In this document: positions 9,416-17,309 of the stretch, one piece after another
How positions within the stretch are numbered: the stretch's first letter is position 1
Layout of the letters: each line of letters begins with the position of its first letter
Assembly: GCA_025062325.1 (NCBI GenBank)
Contig: JANXAL010000045.1
Span: 87,913-151,912 of the forward strand
From: Roseiflexus sp.
GTDB lineage: Bacteria; Chloroflexota; Chloroflexia; Chloroflexales; Roseiflexaceae
Direction: 5' to 3'
Length of the DNA: 64,000 bases
Notes under the pieces: model-generated
The model's input: only the letters and a program-made list of their open reading frames with translations
What the model was told of the DNA's origin: nothing
The model's database searches: none
Position numbers and translations under genes: made by a program

Positions 9416-10003
9416 TGCAACATCCTTGTTGCATTAGTCACATTTGGATACTCAAACCCCTTGCGCACTACACTCGACGCCTCTCAACGAATGCGCCTTC
9501 CTCGTCTCTGCTTCCCCTCCTCTACATCCCGCACTTCTCGCCTTTCTACACTGCCATTCTAGACTCAATAGCCGCCATCTCCGCACGTTTGCGTACAACG
9601 TGCGATGTCCCGCGCTCTATCGCCAGAAAAGAAAGACAGTATGGTCAGTATACCATCGTGAGTAGCAAAAGCGCAACCGTCAGATGAAAAAACTGTATAC
9701 AAACAAGACCTCAATCGTCATTGACACGTCCTCGTGTACTTATGATAGCGGTAGGCACTGAGTTTTGACTGACTGTTTCATCCTAGCGTTGGTGTGTGAG
9801 CCAGCGCTTTGGGATCTGCTTTTCCCACGCTGCAGAATGGTGGCGCACTTTCCACAGCGCGGATTTCGTTGTGGTTGTGGCAGTGGTCAAGCAAAGGAGG
9901 TGCAGCGCGCCAGACGGCGGATCACGGTGATTACTAAGTGGACGAACGATGCCACGCGGCTACACTACGATGACGTAAAACCAGCACCACGAAGGTGAGA
10001 CCC
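9416..10003. other. 588-base intergenic region with a candidate ppk promoter
   Basis: No convincing gene is seen. On the minus strand TGG-TATACT at 9655-9647 is a plausible extended -10 for ppk, giving a leader of about 225 bases. On the plus strand a perfect-looking ribosome-binding sequence AAAGGAGGT at about 9896 is not followed by a start codon at usable distance. AAGGTGAG at 9993-10000 does fit the ATG of the next gene at 10004. Confidence 0.5.
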
Positions 10004-11353
10004 ATGAAACAGCTATCGCTTTTTATGAAAGCGCTTCTTGTCCTGAGCGCTGCCGTCATCGCGTTCGGCTTCGTCGCACCGGCAGCGGCAGTAGTCGTCA
10101 CTCCATCAACCCCTGATAGTTGGGCGCCTGCCAATGTGCGCGCCAATGCCACTGTCGCCATTACTACGGCGCAACCCCGCTCGGGCGCCGGTTCGCTCGA
10201 ATTCACGACGAATACTCTGACGCCAGGGCAGGATAAGGCGGACTACGAGAAGAAGTGGAATCCAGCCGACTTCCCGACGCGCACGCTGTCCGGTCTGACG
10301 GCGCTCAGCTACGAGTATTACCGCGATAGCAGCAGCACAACCCTTGCCCATCTAGCGCCGGTGTTGCGGTTGTATGTAGCGGATGTCACTCCCGGTTCAT
10401 CAACCTTTGGCAAGTATGCGCTGCTGATCTAGGAGCCTGCGTACAACGGGACGACGCCGACTCCGCCGGTTCCCACGGATCAATGGATCACCCGGGATAT
10501 TCTGCACGGCAAATTCTGGATGTTCGTACCGTCGGGTCAATCGATCCCCAGCGGCGTGGTGCAGAACTTCAATGCGACGCTCAACGACTGGATCGTCGGT
10601 TCGCCGGTCGGGCAGCCGGGCGATCCGACGCCGATCAACATTGATGCCAATACGCTCGTGTTCGGTATTAATGTCGGCGTTGGATCAGGTTGGGGTGCGA
10701 CGTTCCGCGGTTTCGTCGATAATGTGACGGCGCGCTGGGGCAATGATGAGGTTCACGCCAACTTTGAGCCTGATCCTCCGGCGTTTATGTGTGCAAACGT
10801 CCTGCTCGACAACTTCAACCGCGCTGATACGACCAGAGGATTGGGCAGGAACTGGACCGGCGCTACCAATACGTACCGCATCGCCAGCAACCGGGTGCAA
10901 CCGTTCACAACTGCGGACACAATCTTCTGGAATGCGCAGCCGCGTGTCTTTGGCGCTGATCAGGCCGCCTGCGTCACGCTGGCGCAGATCGATCCGAACG
11001 GGAAGCACCACACCCTCATCCTGAAGGCGCAGTCGGTCACCAATTACGCGCGCGGCATGATCCTGGTCAGCTACGATGCGCCAGCGCGGCAAGTCATCGT
11101 TGAGACCGTCGAGCCGGGGCAATCGGGATGGATCACGCGCCTGACCGTTCCGGTCGCATTCAACAATGGCGACGTGCTCGGCGCGCGGGCGCTGGCGGAC
11201 GGATCGGTGCGGGTGTACCGAAACGGCGTGCAGATCGGAACGGCGACGACCTCGCCATTCTTCGTCAATCGCGGCGGACGGATCGGCGTGTGGTTCCATC
11301 AGACCTCTGGGGCGCTCTTTGACGACTTCGGCGGCGGGAACACCACGCCGTAG
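10004..11353 (+). pseudogene. Secreted LamG/ConA-like protein gene interrupted by an in-frame TAG
   Basis: One continuous frame of 450 codons interrupted only by TAG at 10430-10432. The first part encodes a signal peptide (residues ~5-28, ending APAAA) and a beta-rich domain; the amber follows GKYALLI. The frame then continues as [18 protein letters not shown] and includes a C-terminal jelly-roll-like domain (from [15 protein letters not shown] to FDDFGGG) of the concanavalin/LamG type. Start chosen at the ATG at 10004 with AAGGTGAG upstream; a GTG at 9995 is less likely. Either a nonsense mutation, a sequencing error or stop readthrough explains the arrangement. Function unknown; probably an exported carbohydrate-binding protein. 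Confidence 0.7.
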
Positions 11354-11421
11354 GCAGTCTTCAGGGCGGGCAAAGGCGGCGCGTTTCGTGCGTCAGCTCT
11401 TTTCCTACACGATTTGTCGGG

Positions 11422-11523
11422 AATAGTACACGGACTCACGCGGATGCGACGGATTGGCGCGGATCTGCATGATGGCAGGCGATCAACCTGTGTGAGTCCG
11501 TCTCGATCCGTGCTAATCCGTGT
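11422..11523. repeat. Single copy of the CGGAT/ATCCG palindromic dispersed repeat
   Basis: Begins AATAGTACACGGACTCACG, has CGGATGCGACGGATTGGCG in the left half, and ends with TCCGTCTCGATCCGTGCTAA and TCCGTGTGC. This is the same organisation as the tandem units at 25890-26461, including the AATAG lead-in. Confidence 0.8.
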
Positions 11524-11609
11524 GCTTCCTCTGCACAGCCTCGCGTGCGGTGAGTGCGTCGAACCGCCAGCGCGTCCTATCTGCTCTTCGCTCGCCCCCT
11601 CATTCCCGG

Positions 11610-11638
11610 TTGCGCAAGACGACGATTCGTGGTATAGT
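11610..11638 (+). promoter_or_regulatory. Promoter of the tRNA pair
   Basis: TTGCGC at 11610-11615, a 17-base spacer, then TATAGT at 11633-11638 with TGG directly before it. The first tRNA starts 16 bases downstream. Confidence 0.6.
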
Positions 11639-11654
11639 AGCAGAGGAATATTTT

Positions 11655-11731
11655 GACTCTGTAGCTCAGTGGATTAGAGCGCTTCCCTGCGGAGGAAGAG
11701 GTCGGGCGTTCGAATCGCCCCAGAGTCGCCA
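11655..11731 (+). tRNA. tRNA-Arg (anticodon GCG)
   Basis: The acceptor arms GACTCTG and CAGAGTC pair fully and are followed by G and an encoded CCA. The D arm contains TAGCTCAGTGGATTAGAGC. The anticodon stem CTTCC/GGAAG encloses CTGCGGA, giving anticodon GCG for Arg CGC codons. The T arm has GGGCG-TTCGAAT-CGCCC. Confidence 0.93.
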
Positions 11732-11786
11732 GCACAGAGGGGGCGGCTGCCAACAGGTGAGCCGCCCTTCATATAGCCTTCGAGAC

Positions 11787-11876
11787 GGGGAGGTGACGGA
11801 GTGGTTGAACGTGCTCGTCTCGAAAACGAGTTGGGCCTGAAAGCCCACGTGGGTTCGAATCCCACCCTCCCCGCCA
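11787..11876 (+). tRNA. tRNA-Ser (anticodon CGA)
   Basis: The acceptor arms GGGGAGG and CCTCCCC pair, followed by G and an encoded CCA. The anticodon stem CTCGT/ACGAG encloses CTCGAAA, giving CGA for UCG codons. A long variable arm (TGGGC...GCCCA) confirms the serine class. The T arm is GTGGG-TTCGAAT-CCCAC. Confidence 0.95.
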
Positions 11877-11881
11877 GTGAT

Positions 11882-11909
11882 GCGCCCCGGTTCAGGGGCG
11901 CCTTTTTTT
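11882..11909 (+). terminator. Intrinsic terminator after the tRNA pair
   Basis: Stem GCGCCCC/GGGGCGC around the loop GGTTCA, followed by C and seven T residues. It is 6 bases after the tRNA-Ser CCA end. Confidence 0.9.
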
Positions 11910-12117
11910 GGCGGTATTCGCGGGTCAGGGGGTGAGAACCGAGAACCTAGAACCAAGAACTGAGAACTAAGAACCAAGCATTGAGAACTAGGGGTTCGCC
12001 TACTAACCTGCCGCCTTCCCATTGGTCACCTTCCCACTGGTCGCCTCTAACCTTCCTACCTGCCGCCTGAAACCCGCGTCAGCGCCGCGCACATGGGCGC
12101 GCCCCTACGTTCAACGT

Positions 12118-12744
12118 TCAACCTTCAATCGCCGTCGCCGTCACGGGCGCTGCTCGCGCGGCTGTGCGCGGCAACGTCAGCAACGCGACGCTCAACCCGC
12201 TGGTCAGCACAATCGTCAGCCACATGATGAAGCCAAAGGTGACATGGCTCGCCAGCGGCGGATGATACCCCAACCCGTAATCAACGCCGAACGCCAGCAC
12301 AAACCACCCGATGACTGCAAAACGCTGCGGAATGGTTACATCACCCAGGCAGGCAGCGAACAGGATCCCCTCGCAGAGCAACCCGATGTGCGTGACGAAC
12401 AGGACGACCTCGAACGGATCGATGACGCCCGACCCCGTCCACTGGCGCAACCAGAACGCCAGCGTCCAGATGCCGTAGTGAATGCAGGCAAACGCTGTCA
12501 ACGCATAAAAGAAGGACCAGCGCCTCCCGGCGCGCATACCGAAGAGCGCAATCGTGCCAAGAAACGCCGCTAGCGGGCAGTCGGGAATGAAGGGCCATGC
12601 CCAGAGCGGCGATGCCGCCAGCATTGGACCATACCAGACCGCCGCGCCCCAGACCGCGCCGATCAGGTTGGCGACCACGCAACTCCAGAAGACGACTGGA
12701 GTGCGCAGGATAAACTCGAAGAGCCAGTACAGAAAACGGAGCAT
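12118..12744 (-). CDS. DUF1405 family integral membrane protein
   Basis: A 208-residue protein with six to seven hydrophobic segments, starting MLRFLYWLFEFILRTPVVFW. The pattern of W/Y-rich helices and the motif FFYALTAFACIHYGIWTL resemble the DUF1405 (YpjA-like) family, whose function is not established. It lies 3 bases downstream of the acyltransferase gene, so the two are almost certainly co-transcribed with the cyclophilin further upstream. Family assignment rests on pattern recognition only. Confidence 0.65.
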   Translation of the reverse strand: MLRFLYWLFEFILRTPVVFWSCVVANLIGAVWGAAVWYGPMLAASPLWAWPFIPDCPLAAFLGTIALFGMRAGRRWSFFYALTAFACIHYGIWTLAFWLRQWTGSGVIDPFEVVLFVTHIGLLCEGILFAACLGDVTIPQRFAVIGWFVLAFGVDYGLGYHPPLASHVTFGFIMWLTIVLTSGLSVALLTLPRTAARAAPVTATAIEG

Positions 12745-12747
12745 AGG

Positions 12748-13359
12748 TCATAACATCCGCACCGGCACCCCGCCGACAAAGGCGCCCGGCGGTATGTCGC
12801 GGTTCACTAGGCTCATCGCCGAAACCGTCGCCCCATCGCCGATGACCACGCCGGGCAGGATGGTCGTGTTGGCGCCAATTGTGACATCATGGCCGATCCA
12901 GACCGGTCCGCGCCGCCATTCGTGGCGGGTAAACTCGTGGCAGAGCACCGTCGAATTGTAGCCGATGATGCAGTTATCGCCAAGCGTAATATCCTGGGGA
13001 AAGAAAATATCGAACATAACCATCAGCCCGACCGACGCATGCCTGCCGACTCGCATGCCGATGAGGCGGTACAGAACGTTCTTGAGCGCCAGCGAGGGCG
13101 TGTAGCGCGCCAGTTGAATGATGACCGCATTGCGCGCAACCCGCAGATGACCGCCAGTGACCTGCGGAAAGTACCAGAGCGCATTGTGTGGACCCGGCGA
13201 GGGAAATATCTGCAACCGCGATTTCCGGGTGGCGGACGTTCCCAGCCCATCAGGCCCAGGTTCAGCCAGAAGAGGGGCGCTCACCCCGGCAACCGGCGCC
13301 AGGCGCTGCCCGCGCGATGGCGCCGACAGGTGCGCAGCGCTCCTGAGCGAGTCGTCCAT
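12748..13359 (-). CDS. Hexapeptide-repeat (left-handed beta-helix) acyltransferase
   Basis: A 203-residue protein whose C-terminal 110 residues contain the isoleucine-patch hexapeptides of a left-handed beta-helix: ITLGDNCIIGYNSTV, VWIGHDVTIGANTTILPGV and VIGDGATVSAMSLVNRDI. The ending PPGAFVGGVPVRML is typical of the maltose/galactoside O-acetyltransferase group. The first ~45 residues are low-complexity and look unconserved, so the true start may be internal, near the segment HNALWYFPQVTGG. It probably acetylates a sugar or lipid precursor using acetyl-CoA. It sits 6 bases after the cyclophilin stop and 3 bases before the DUF1405 gene. Confidence 0.8.
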   Translation of the reverse strand: MDDSLRSAAHLSAPSRGQRLAPVAGVSAPLLAEPGPDGLGTSATRKSRLQIFPSPGPHNALWYFPQVTGGHLRVARNAVIIQLARYTPSLALKNVLYRLIGMRVGRHASVGLMVMFDIFFPQDITLGDNCIIGYNSTVLCHEFTRHEWRRGPVWIGHDVTIGANTTILPGVVIGDGATVSAMSLVNRDIPPGAFVGGVPVRML

Positions 13360-13365
13360 GCGTTG

Positions 13366-13857
13366 CTACAGGACCTCAATTATCACGTTTAAGATTTTAT
13401 CGCCCTGGCGAATGGCGTTGACCACGTCCATCCCACTGACCACTTTGCCGAAGACGGTGTGCTTCCCGTCGAGGTGCGGCTGCGGCGAATGGGTGATGAA
13501 AAACTGGCTGCCGTTCGTGTTCGGTCCGGCATTCGCCATCGACAGCACGCCGGTCTCGTGTTTGAGCGGATTCTTCTTCGGGTCAACCTCGTCTTCGAAC
13601 TTATAGCCGGGACCGCCGCGCCCGGTGCCGGTCGGGTCGCCGCCCTGAATGACGAAGTTGCTGATCACACGGTGAAACGTGACGCCATTGTAGAACCCTT
13701 CGTTCGCCAGGAAAACGAAGTTATTGACCGTTTTCGGCGCATAGGCGGCCGCCAGGTCAATGACAATCTCACCTTTGGAGGTCATCATCCGCGCGCGGTA
13801 CTGGCGCTGCGGATCGATCTGCATCGGCGGCGGGGACGACCATTGTTTGTGGGGCAT
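13366..13857 (-). CDS. Cyclophilin-type peptidyl-prolyl cis-trans isomerase
   Basis: A 163-residue cytoplasmic cyclophilin. Conserved family segments are [20 protein letters not shown] (catalytic Arg and the Gln-Gly-Gly loop), [20 protein letters not shown] and [18 protein letters not shown]. The open frame runs 58 codons further upstream, but the ATG at 13857 follows GAACGAGGAACG and matches the usual length, so it is preferred. No signal peptide is seen. First gene of a three-gene minus-strand unit. Confidence 0.92.
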   Translation of the reverse strand: MPHKQWSSPPPMQIDPQRQYRARMMTSKGEIVIDLAAAYAPKTVNNFVFLANEGFYNGVTFHRVISNFVIQGGDPTGTGRGGPGYKFEDEVDPKKNPLKHETGVLSMANAGPNTNGSQFFITHSPQPHLDGKHTVFGKVVSGMDVVNAIRQGDKILNVIIEVL

Positions 13858-13882
13858 AGCGCGTTCCTCGTTCACATACAAA

Positions 13883-13945
13883 GGGGCGGCGGTTAGTTGC
13901 CGCCCCGATATGCGCGAATCAATACGGAGTAGCAGAATTATAGCA
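13883..13945 (-). promoter_or_regulatory. Extended -10 promoter and 5'-UTR hairpin of the cyclophilin unit
   Basis: On the minus strand TGC-TATAAT occupies 13945-13937, predicting a start near 13930. The leader then contains the perfect stem GGGGCGGC/GCCGCCCC (13883-13906) with an 8-base loop, ending 26 bases before the ATG and followed by only three T residues. It may stabilise the mRNA or act as a weak terminator. Confidence 0.5.
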
Positions 13946-13995
13946 CAGGTTCGGCGATGGCGACTGCCGGGGTGCGAGTACGACCTGGCAAAAGG

Positions 13996-14030
13996 GGAAC
14001 ACGGATTCACACGGATGCAACGGATTTCCA
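13996..14030. repeat. Partial CGGAT dispersed repeat ahead of the CRISPR operon
   Basis: GGAACACGGATTCACACGGA followed by TGCAACGGATTTCCA is a left half of the dispersed palindrome without a clear right half. It lies directly upstream of the TATAAT used below, so the repeat supplies the -35 region of the operon promoter. Confidence 0.65.
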
Positions 14031-14050
14031 CAGGTCTCCCGGCAATAACG

Positions 14051-14056
14051 TATAAT
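14051..14056 (+). promoter_or_regulatory. Candidate -10 of the CRISPR effector operon
   Basis: A perfect TATAAT lies 52 bases before the cmr1 ATG. No good -35 is present at 16-18 bases; the region there belongs to the dispersed repeat (TTCCAC at 14026 is 19 bases away). Confidence 0.45.
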
Positions 14057-14107
14057 GGTCAACTAACGCGCTTCCTTCGCTTCTGTTTTTGTTCTCGTGA
14101 CTGGACA

Positions 14108-15121
14108 ATGGCAGACATCCGCCTCAAAACCCTGACCCCGCTCTGGACCGGCGGCGTGGACGGCAGGGCGGACCGCGTCCACGAAACCGGCCTGCTCGGC
14201 AGCCTGCGCTGGTGGTATGAAGCGATTGTGCGCGGTCTGGGCGGAACGGCGTGCGATCCGAGCAGGGGTGAATGTCAGCTTGGCACTCAAATGTGCGATG
14301 TCTGCCAGCTCTTCGGCGCCACCGGCTGGCGACGGCGGTTTCGGCTTGCCGTGATCAATGATCAGACCGCTCCGCTCTGGCAGGGCGATCAACTCCTGAA
14401 CATCCGCCCGCCGGGGCGTAACCGGGGGTGGTTCCTGCCGCCGGGACGAATGGGCGAGTTCACCCTGCGGCTTGATAGCGACCAGGAGAGCATTGCGCGC
14501 GTGCTCGCGCTGCTGCGCTTCGTTGAGCGCTGGGGCAGCCTCGGCGCAAAGCCGCAACTGGGGTATGGGGTGGTGGAAATTCAGAATTGGGACGAGCTCA
14601 GGAGTCAACTGAACGGCTTCTCCTGGAAACAGGCAGCACAACAGCTGGCGCCCAACAAACAGACAAGCAATCCTGGTTTGCCCAACCTGTGCGACTTCGG
14701 CTTCTTCCGTTACCGCTTCCAACCGCCCGACCCGGCGTGGTGGAGTCGGATCGGCGGCTTCGAGCGCGTGACGATACAGGTGCGCCCATTTGCCACCCAG
14801 ACTGTGCCGGTCGCTCCGGCGCTCAAGAACGCCTGGCGTTTCCAGCACTGGCAGCGCGCATGGGGGGATGACCAGCGCTTCTGGGGGCGCGTCGCTGCTG
14901 ATCGCATACGCGGCAGGGTTGCCGTAAGCTGGGCATATCCGCACGACAGCGGCTGGGAGATCCGCGGCTCGGCATGGCTGGCAGATGTGCGAGATGACCT
15001 CGTGTGGCAAATGTTGATCGACGCCAGGATCTGGAATACGACGCTGGGCGTGAGCGGGAAGCTGGAGACCGAGGGGCCGCAGAAGAAAGACGCCCTCCTG
15101 ACATTTCTGGAGCGCATATGA
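14108..15121 (+). CDS. cmr1: Type III CRISPR RAMP protein Cmr1-like (Cas7 group)
   Basis: A 337-residue RAMP. The N terminus, IRLKTLTPLWTGGVDGR followed by GLLGSLRWWYEAIVRGLGG, is the Cmr1 signature: a beta strand, the GG loop and the LRWW helix that fits the crRNA-binding face. A cysteine-rich insertion (GECQLGTQMCDVCQLFG, residues about 59-75) is common in Cmr1. A Gly-rich segment, WGSLGAKPQLGYGVVEI, follows near residue 145. Cmr1 binds the 3' region of the guide in the Cmr complex. The start is the ATG at 14108 and not the longer upstream frame, because the conserved strand begins immediately. The stop overlaps the next ATG (ATGA). Confidence 0.85.
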   Translation: MADIRLKTLTPLWTGGVDGRADRVHETGLLGSLRWWYEAIVRGLGGTACDPSRGECQLGTQMCDVCQLFGATGWRRRFRLAVINDQTAPLWQGDQLLNIRPPGRNRGWFLPPGRMGEFTLRLDSDQESIARVLALLRFVERWGSLGAKPQLGYGVVEIQNWDELRSQLNGFSWKQAAQQLAPNKQTSNPGLPNLCDFGFFRYRFQPPDPAWWSRIGGFERVTIQVRPFATQTVPVAPALKNAWRFQHWQRAWGDDQRFWGRVAADRIRGRVAVSWAYPHDSGWEIRGSAWLADVRDDLVWQMLIDARIWNTTLGVSGKLETEGPQKKDALLTFLERI

Positions 15122-16596
15122 TCGAACGTATCCTGATCCACCGCTTCCGCGGCATCCGGCAGGGCGATCTGAAGGATCTGCGAAAGTTCAATGTCTTCAT
15201 CGGACCGAACAACAGCGGCAAGACGGCGTTGCTCGAGTTGCTGTACCTCAGCGCCACCAGCGGCCGGCCCGTGCAGTTCATCCGCGATGATTTGCTGCCC
15301 GCCGAAACCGGCGCCCTCAGAGCCGCCACGTCGGTGCGCACCGATCTGCTGGGGTGCGAGCCGTTGCCCTACCTGCGCCAGCGCCACGGCAAACGCGGCG
15401 AATGGTTGGACAATCCGGCAGTCGTGACGGCGGAAGGCGGACTGGAGATCGATCTGCGCCGCCTTCCGATAGATAAGGTCGCACCGCCGTGGTCAACCTT
15501 CCGCCTTGGCGCGCCGCTGCCGGAGTGGGGAGCAGAAGACCGCTTCACCCAGGACGACATCGCCCGGATTGCCATGGTGACGCTGGTGCATCCGCAGGTG
15601 CTCGACGACAGCATGATCCCGCCATGGATTGCGGGAGCAGTTAGACCTGTTGCGCCAGCCAGTGCGGAGTCCGTACCACAGACTGCAGGCGCCATGATTG
15701 CCGAACAGAGCCAATCGTATACCGCAACGGGCGAAGCGACTGCCGCCCAAAGAGCGACGCTTCAACAGGCTCACCGCGAGGCAGGCGAGCAGGAAGCAGA
15801 ACGTGATAGCGCTGCTCTGGACTGGCACTACCTCTGGGAACCCGACTGGGTCTACCGCTGGGATCAGCGCCACCCGCTTGATCGCCTGGCGGTGTGGGTG
15901 ACGCAGGGACAGCGCCCGCATCCTGAACGGGTTCTGTTCTACAACTTCACGACCGCTGGCGCCCATTTCACCGGCCAGTTTGCCAGATGGGCATACCGCA
16001 CCGTGACCGACTGGCACGAAAAGATAGCTGCCCGCATGGCGGACGTGTTTCCGGCGCTCAAAGATGCGAAAATCGAAGTGCTGGACGCACCCGATAATCA
16101 AACGGGGCGCACCGGCTATGTGCGCTTCCCCGGTCGCACCCCGCTTTCCATCGACCACTTTGGCGACGGCGCGCGCCACGCCTTCAAACTGCTCGCGCCG
16201 CTGATCGCCCTGGCTGAGACAGTGGACGATGCGAATCCGGGGTTGGTGTTGTGGGAGGAGCCGGAGGCATTCATGCACGCGGCGACCCTGGGACGCCTGC
16301 TGAATGTCGTGATCGACATCGTTGCCAGTAAGCCAATGCAGGTGTGCCTGACAACCCAGAGTCTGGAGGTTCTGGCCTGGCTGGCCCTCTATCTCGACGA
16401 ACAGTCAGCTATCCAACCAGAGCAGGTCGGTACGTTCCATCTCAACCTGGAAGACGGAGAGTTGCGCGTGCGGCCATTCATCGGAAAAGCGCTGGGCGGA
16501 TGGCTGCGCTTCTTTGGTGATCCGCGCCTGATCGAAGAGGAGGAACTGGCGTCACCGCTGACTCGCCTGCTGAGCGTTCGGGAGGAGCGCGAATGA
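15118..16596 (+). CDS. AAA/OLD-like ATPase embedded in the CRISPR operon
   Basis: A 492-residue ABC/SMC-type AAA ATPase. The first residues, MIERILIHRFRGIRQGDL, form the typical RecF/OLD opening strand. Walker A GPNNSGKT is at 29-36, an ABC signature-like FGDGARH is near 348, Walker B LVLWEEPE is near 376-383, and a switch-like LTTQS follows at about 413. The middle (about 200-260) is hydrophilic. It overlaps cmr1 and the next gene by ATGA, so it is translationally coupled to both. The downstream partner has TOPRIM-like motifs, so together they resemble split OLD or PARIS-type ATPase plus nuclease modules. It is not a standard Cas protein and lacks a CARF domain. Role in the CRISPR response is inference. 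Confidence 0.8.
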   Translation: MIERILIHRFRGIRQGDLKDLRKFNVFIGPNNSGKTALLELLYLSATSGRPVQFIRDDLLPAETGALRAATSVRTDLLGCEPLPYLRQRHGKRGEWLDNPAVVTAEGGLEIDLRRLPIDKVAPPWSTFRLGAPLPEWGAEDRFTQDDIARIAMVTLVHPQVLDDSMIPPWIAGAVRPVAPASAESVPQTAGAMIAEQSQSYTATGEATAAQRATLQQAHREAGEQEAERDSAALDWHYLWEPDWVYRWDQRHPLDRLAVWVTQGQRPHPERVLFYNFTTAGAHFTGQFARWAYRTVTDWHEKIAARMADVFPALKDAKIEVLDAPDNQTGRTGYVRFPGRTPLSIDHFGDGARHAFKLLAPLIALAETVDDANPGLVLWEEPEAFMHAATLGRLLNVVIDIVASKPMQVCLTTQSLEVLAWLALYLDEQSAIQPEQVGTFHLNLEDGELRVRPFIGKALGGWLRFFGDPRLIEEEELASPLTRLLSVREERE

Positions 16597-17309
16597 CCGA
16601 GATTCTCGTCGTCACCGAAGGAGCAACCGAACGAGAAGTGGGCAGGGTTTTATATGAGCGACGCATACTTTCAAACCAGGCAGCGCCGAAACCACCCCAG
16701 TGGCGGAGCAATTTCGGCAGTCGTGAAGGATTCGATAACGTCGTGAAGGCGCTTAAAGACAGCGGTACGATCCTGAGCCTTCGCACATCGAGCAACAAGG
16801 AGCGCCTGTTGCTCGTTTTCGACCAGGAGGACGCAGCCACGCCTCAGGATCGGGCCGTCCTGATTGGTCAGGAGCTCGGTCTTCAGTTCAGCCCGTATCA
16901 ACCGCAGCACTACGATAACCTGTTCGAGTGTAACGAACCCAACCTCCACGTGGTGCTGCATGTGTCAAGCGCTGAAATACCAGGCATCAACCGCAGAGAC
17001 TTCGACGGGTACATCCTTCAACTATTGCAGGGACAAAACAAAACGAGCTTAGCGAGCCGTCTGTCCAGTGTACAGGCGACTGCAATAAACAATGTGCTGG
17101 CGAAAGCTGAACGGGAGATTCCTGATCTGATGCAACGCAATGGATTTCCATTGACCCACGCCAAATCACGGCTCTATGCCTATATCACTGCGTTTCAGTT
17201 CTGTCAATCACACGTCTGGTTTGCCAGAGATGTCGTTCAATACGCCGATGAACAGGCATTGCGTCATGTGTTTGCGTCGCTCATTGCTGCATGGGATGCA
17301 CTGATATGA
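16593..17309 (+). CDS. TOPRIM-like (DUF3226/DUF4276/DUF4435-type) partner of the ATPase
   Basis: A 238-residue protein with the layout of a small TOPRIM domain: a first strand ending in a glutamate, ILVVTEGATE (Glu9, Glu13), and an acidic cluster after a second strand, RLLLVFDQED (Asp77, Glu79, Asp80). The C-terminal third is helical (AYITAFQFCQSHVWFARDVV). No known Cas family fits. In OLD, Gabija and PARIS systems such a domain is the nuclease or toxin released or activated by the ATPase. The ATGA overlap with the ATPase stop and with the cmr6 start argues that all three are made in fixed ratio. The TOPRIM call is based on motifs only. Confidence 0.65.
   Translation: MTEILVVTEGATEREVGRVLYERRILSNQAAPKPPQWRSNFGSREGFDNVVKALKDSGTILSLRTSSNKERLLLVFDQEDAATPQDRAVLIGQELGLQFSPYQPQHYDNLFECNEPNLHVVLHVSSAEIPGINRRDFDGYILQLLQGQNKTSLASRLSSVQATAINNVLAKAEREIPDLMQRNGFPLTHAKSRLYAYITAFQFCQSHVWFARDVVQYADEQALRHVFASLIAAWDALI

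Noticed and set aside
9721..9746. TTGACA and TATGAT upstream of the amber-interrupted gene
   Set aside because: The spacer is only 14 bases, too short for a normal promoter, and the gene starts more than 250 bases away.
9893..9905. Strong Shine-Dalgarno-like AAAGGAGGT without a known gene
   Set aside because: No start codon follows at 5-10 bases and no coding-like frame begins there.
13884..13906. GC-rich hairpin considered as a terminator between the cyclophilin and CRISPR units
   Set aside because: It lies inside the predicted 5' leader of the cyclophilin gene and has only three T residues after it, so a leader structure is more likely.
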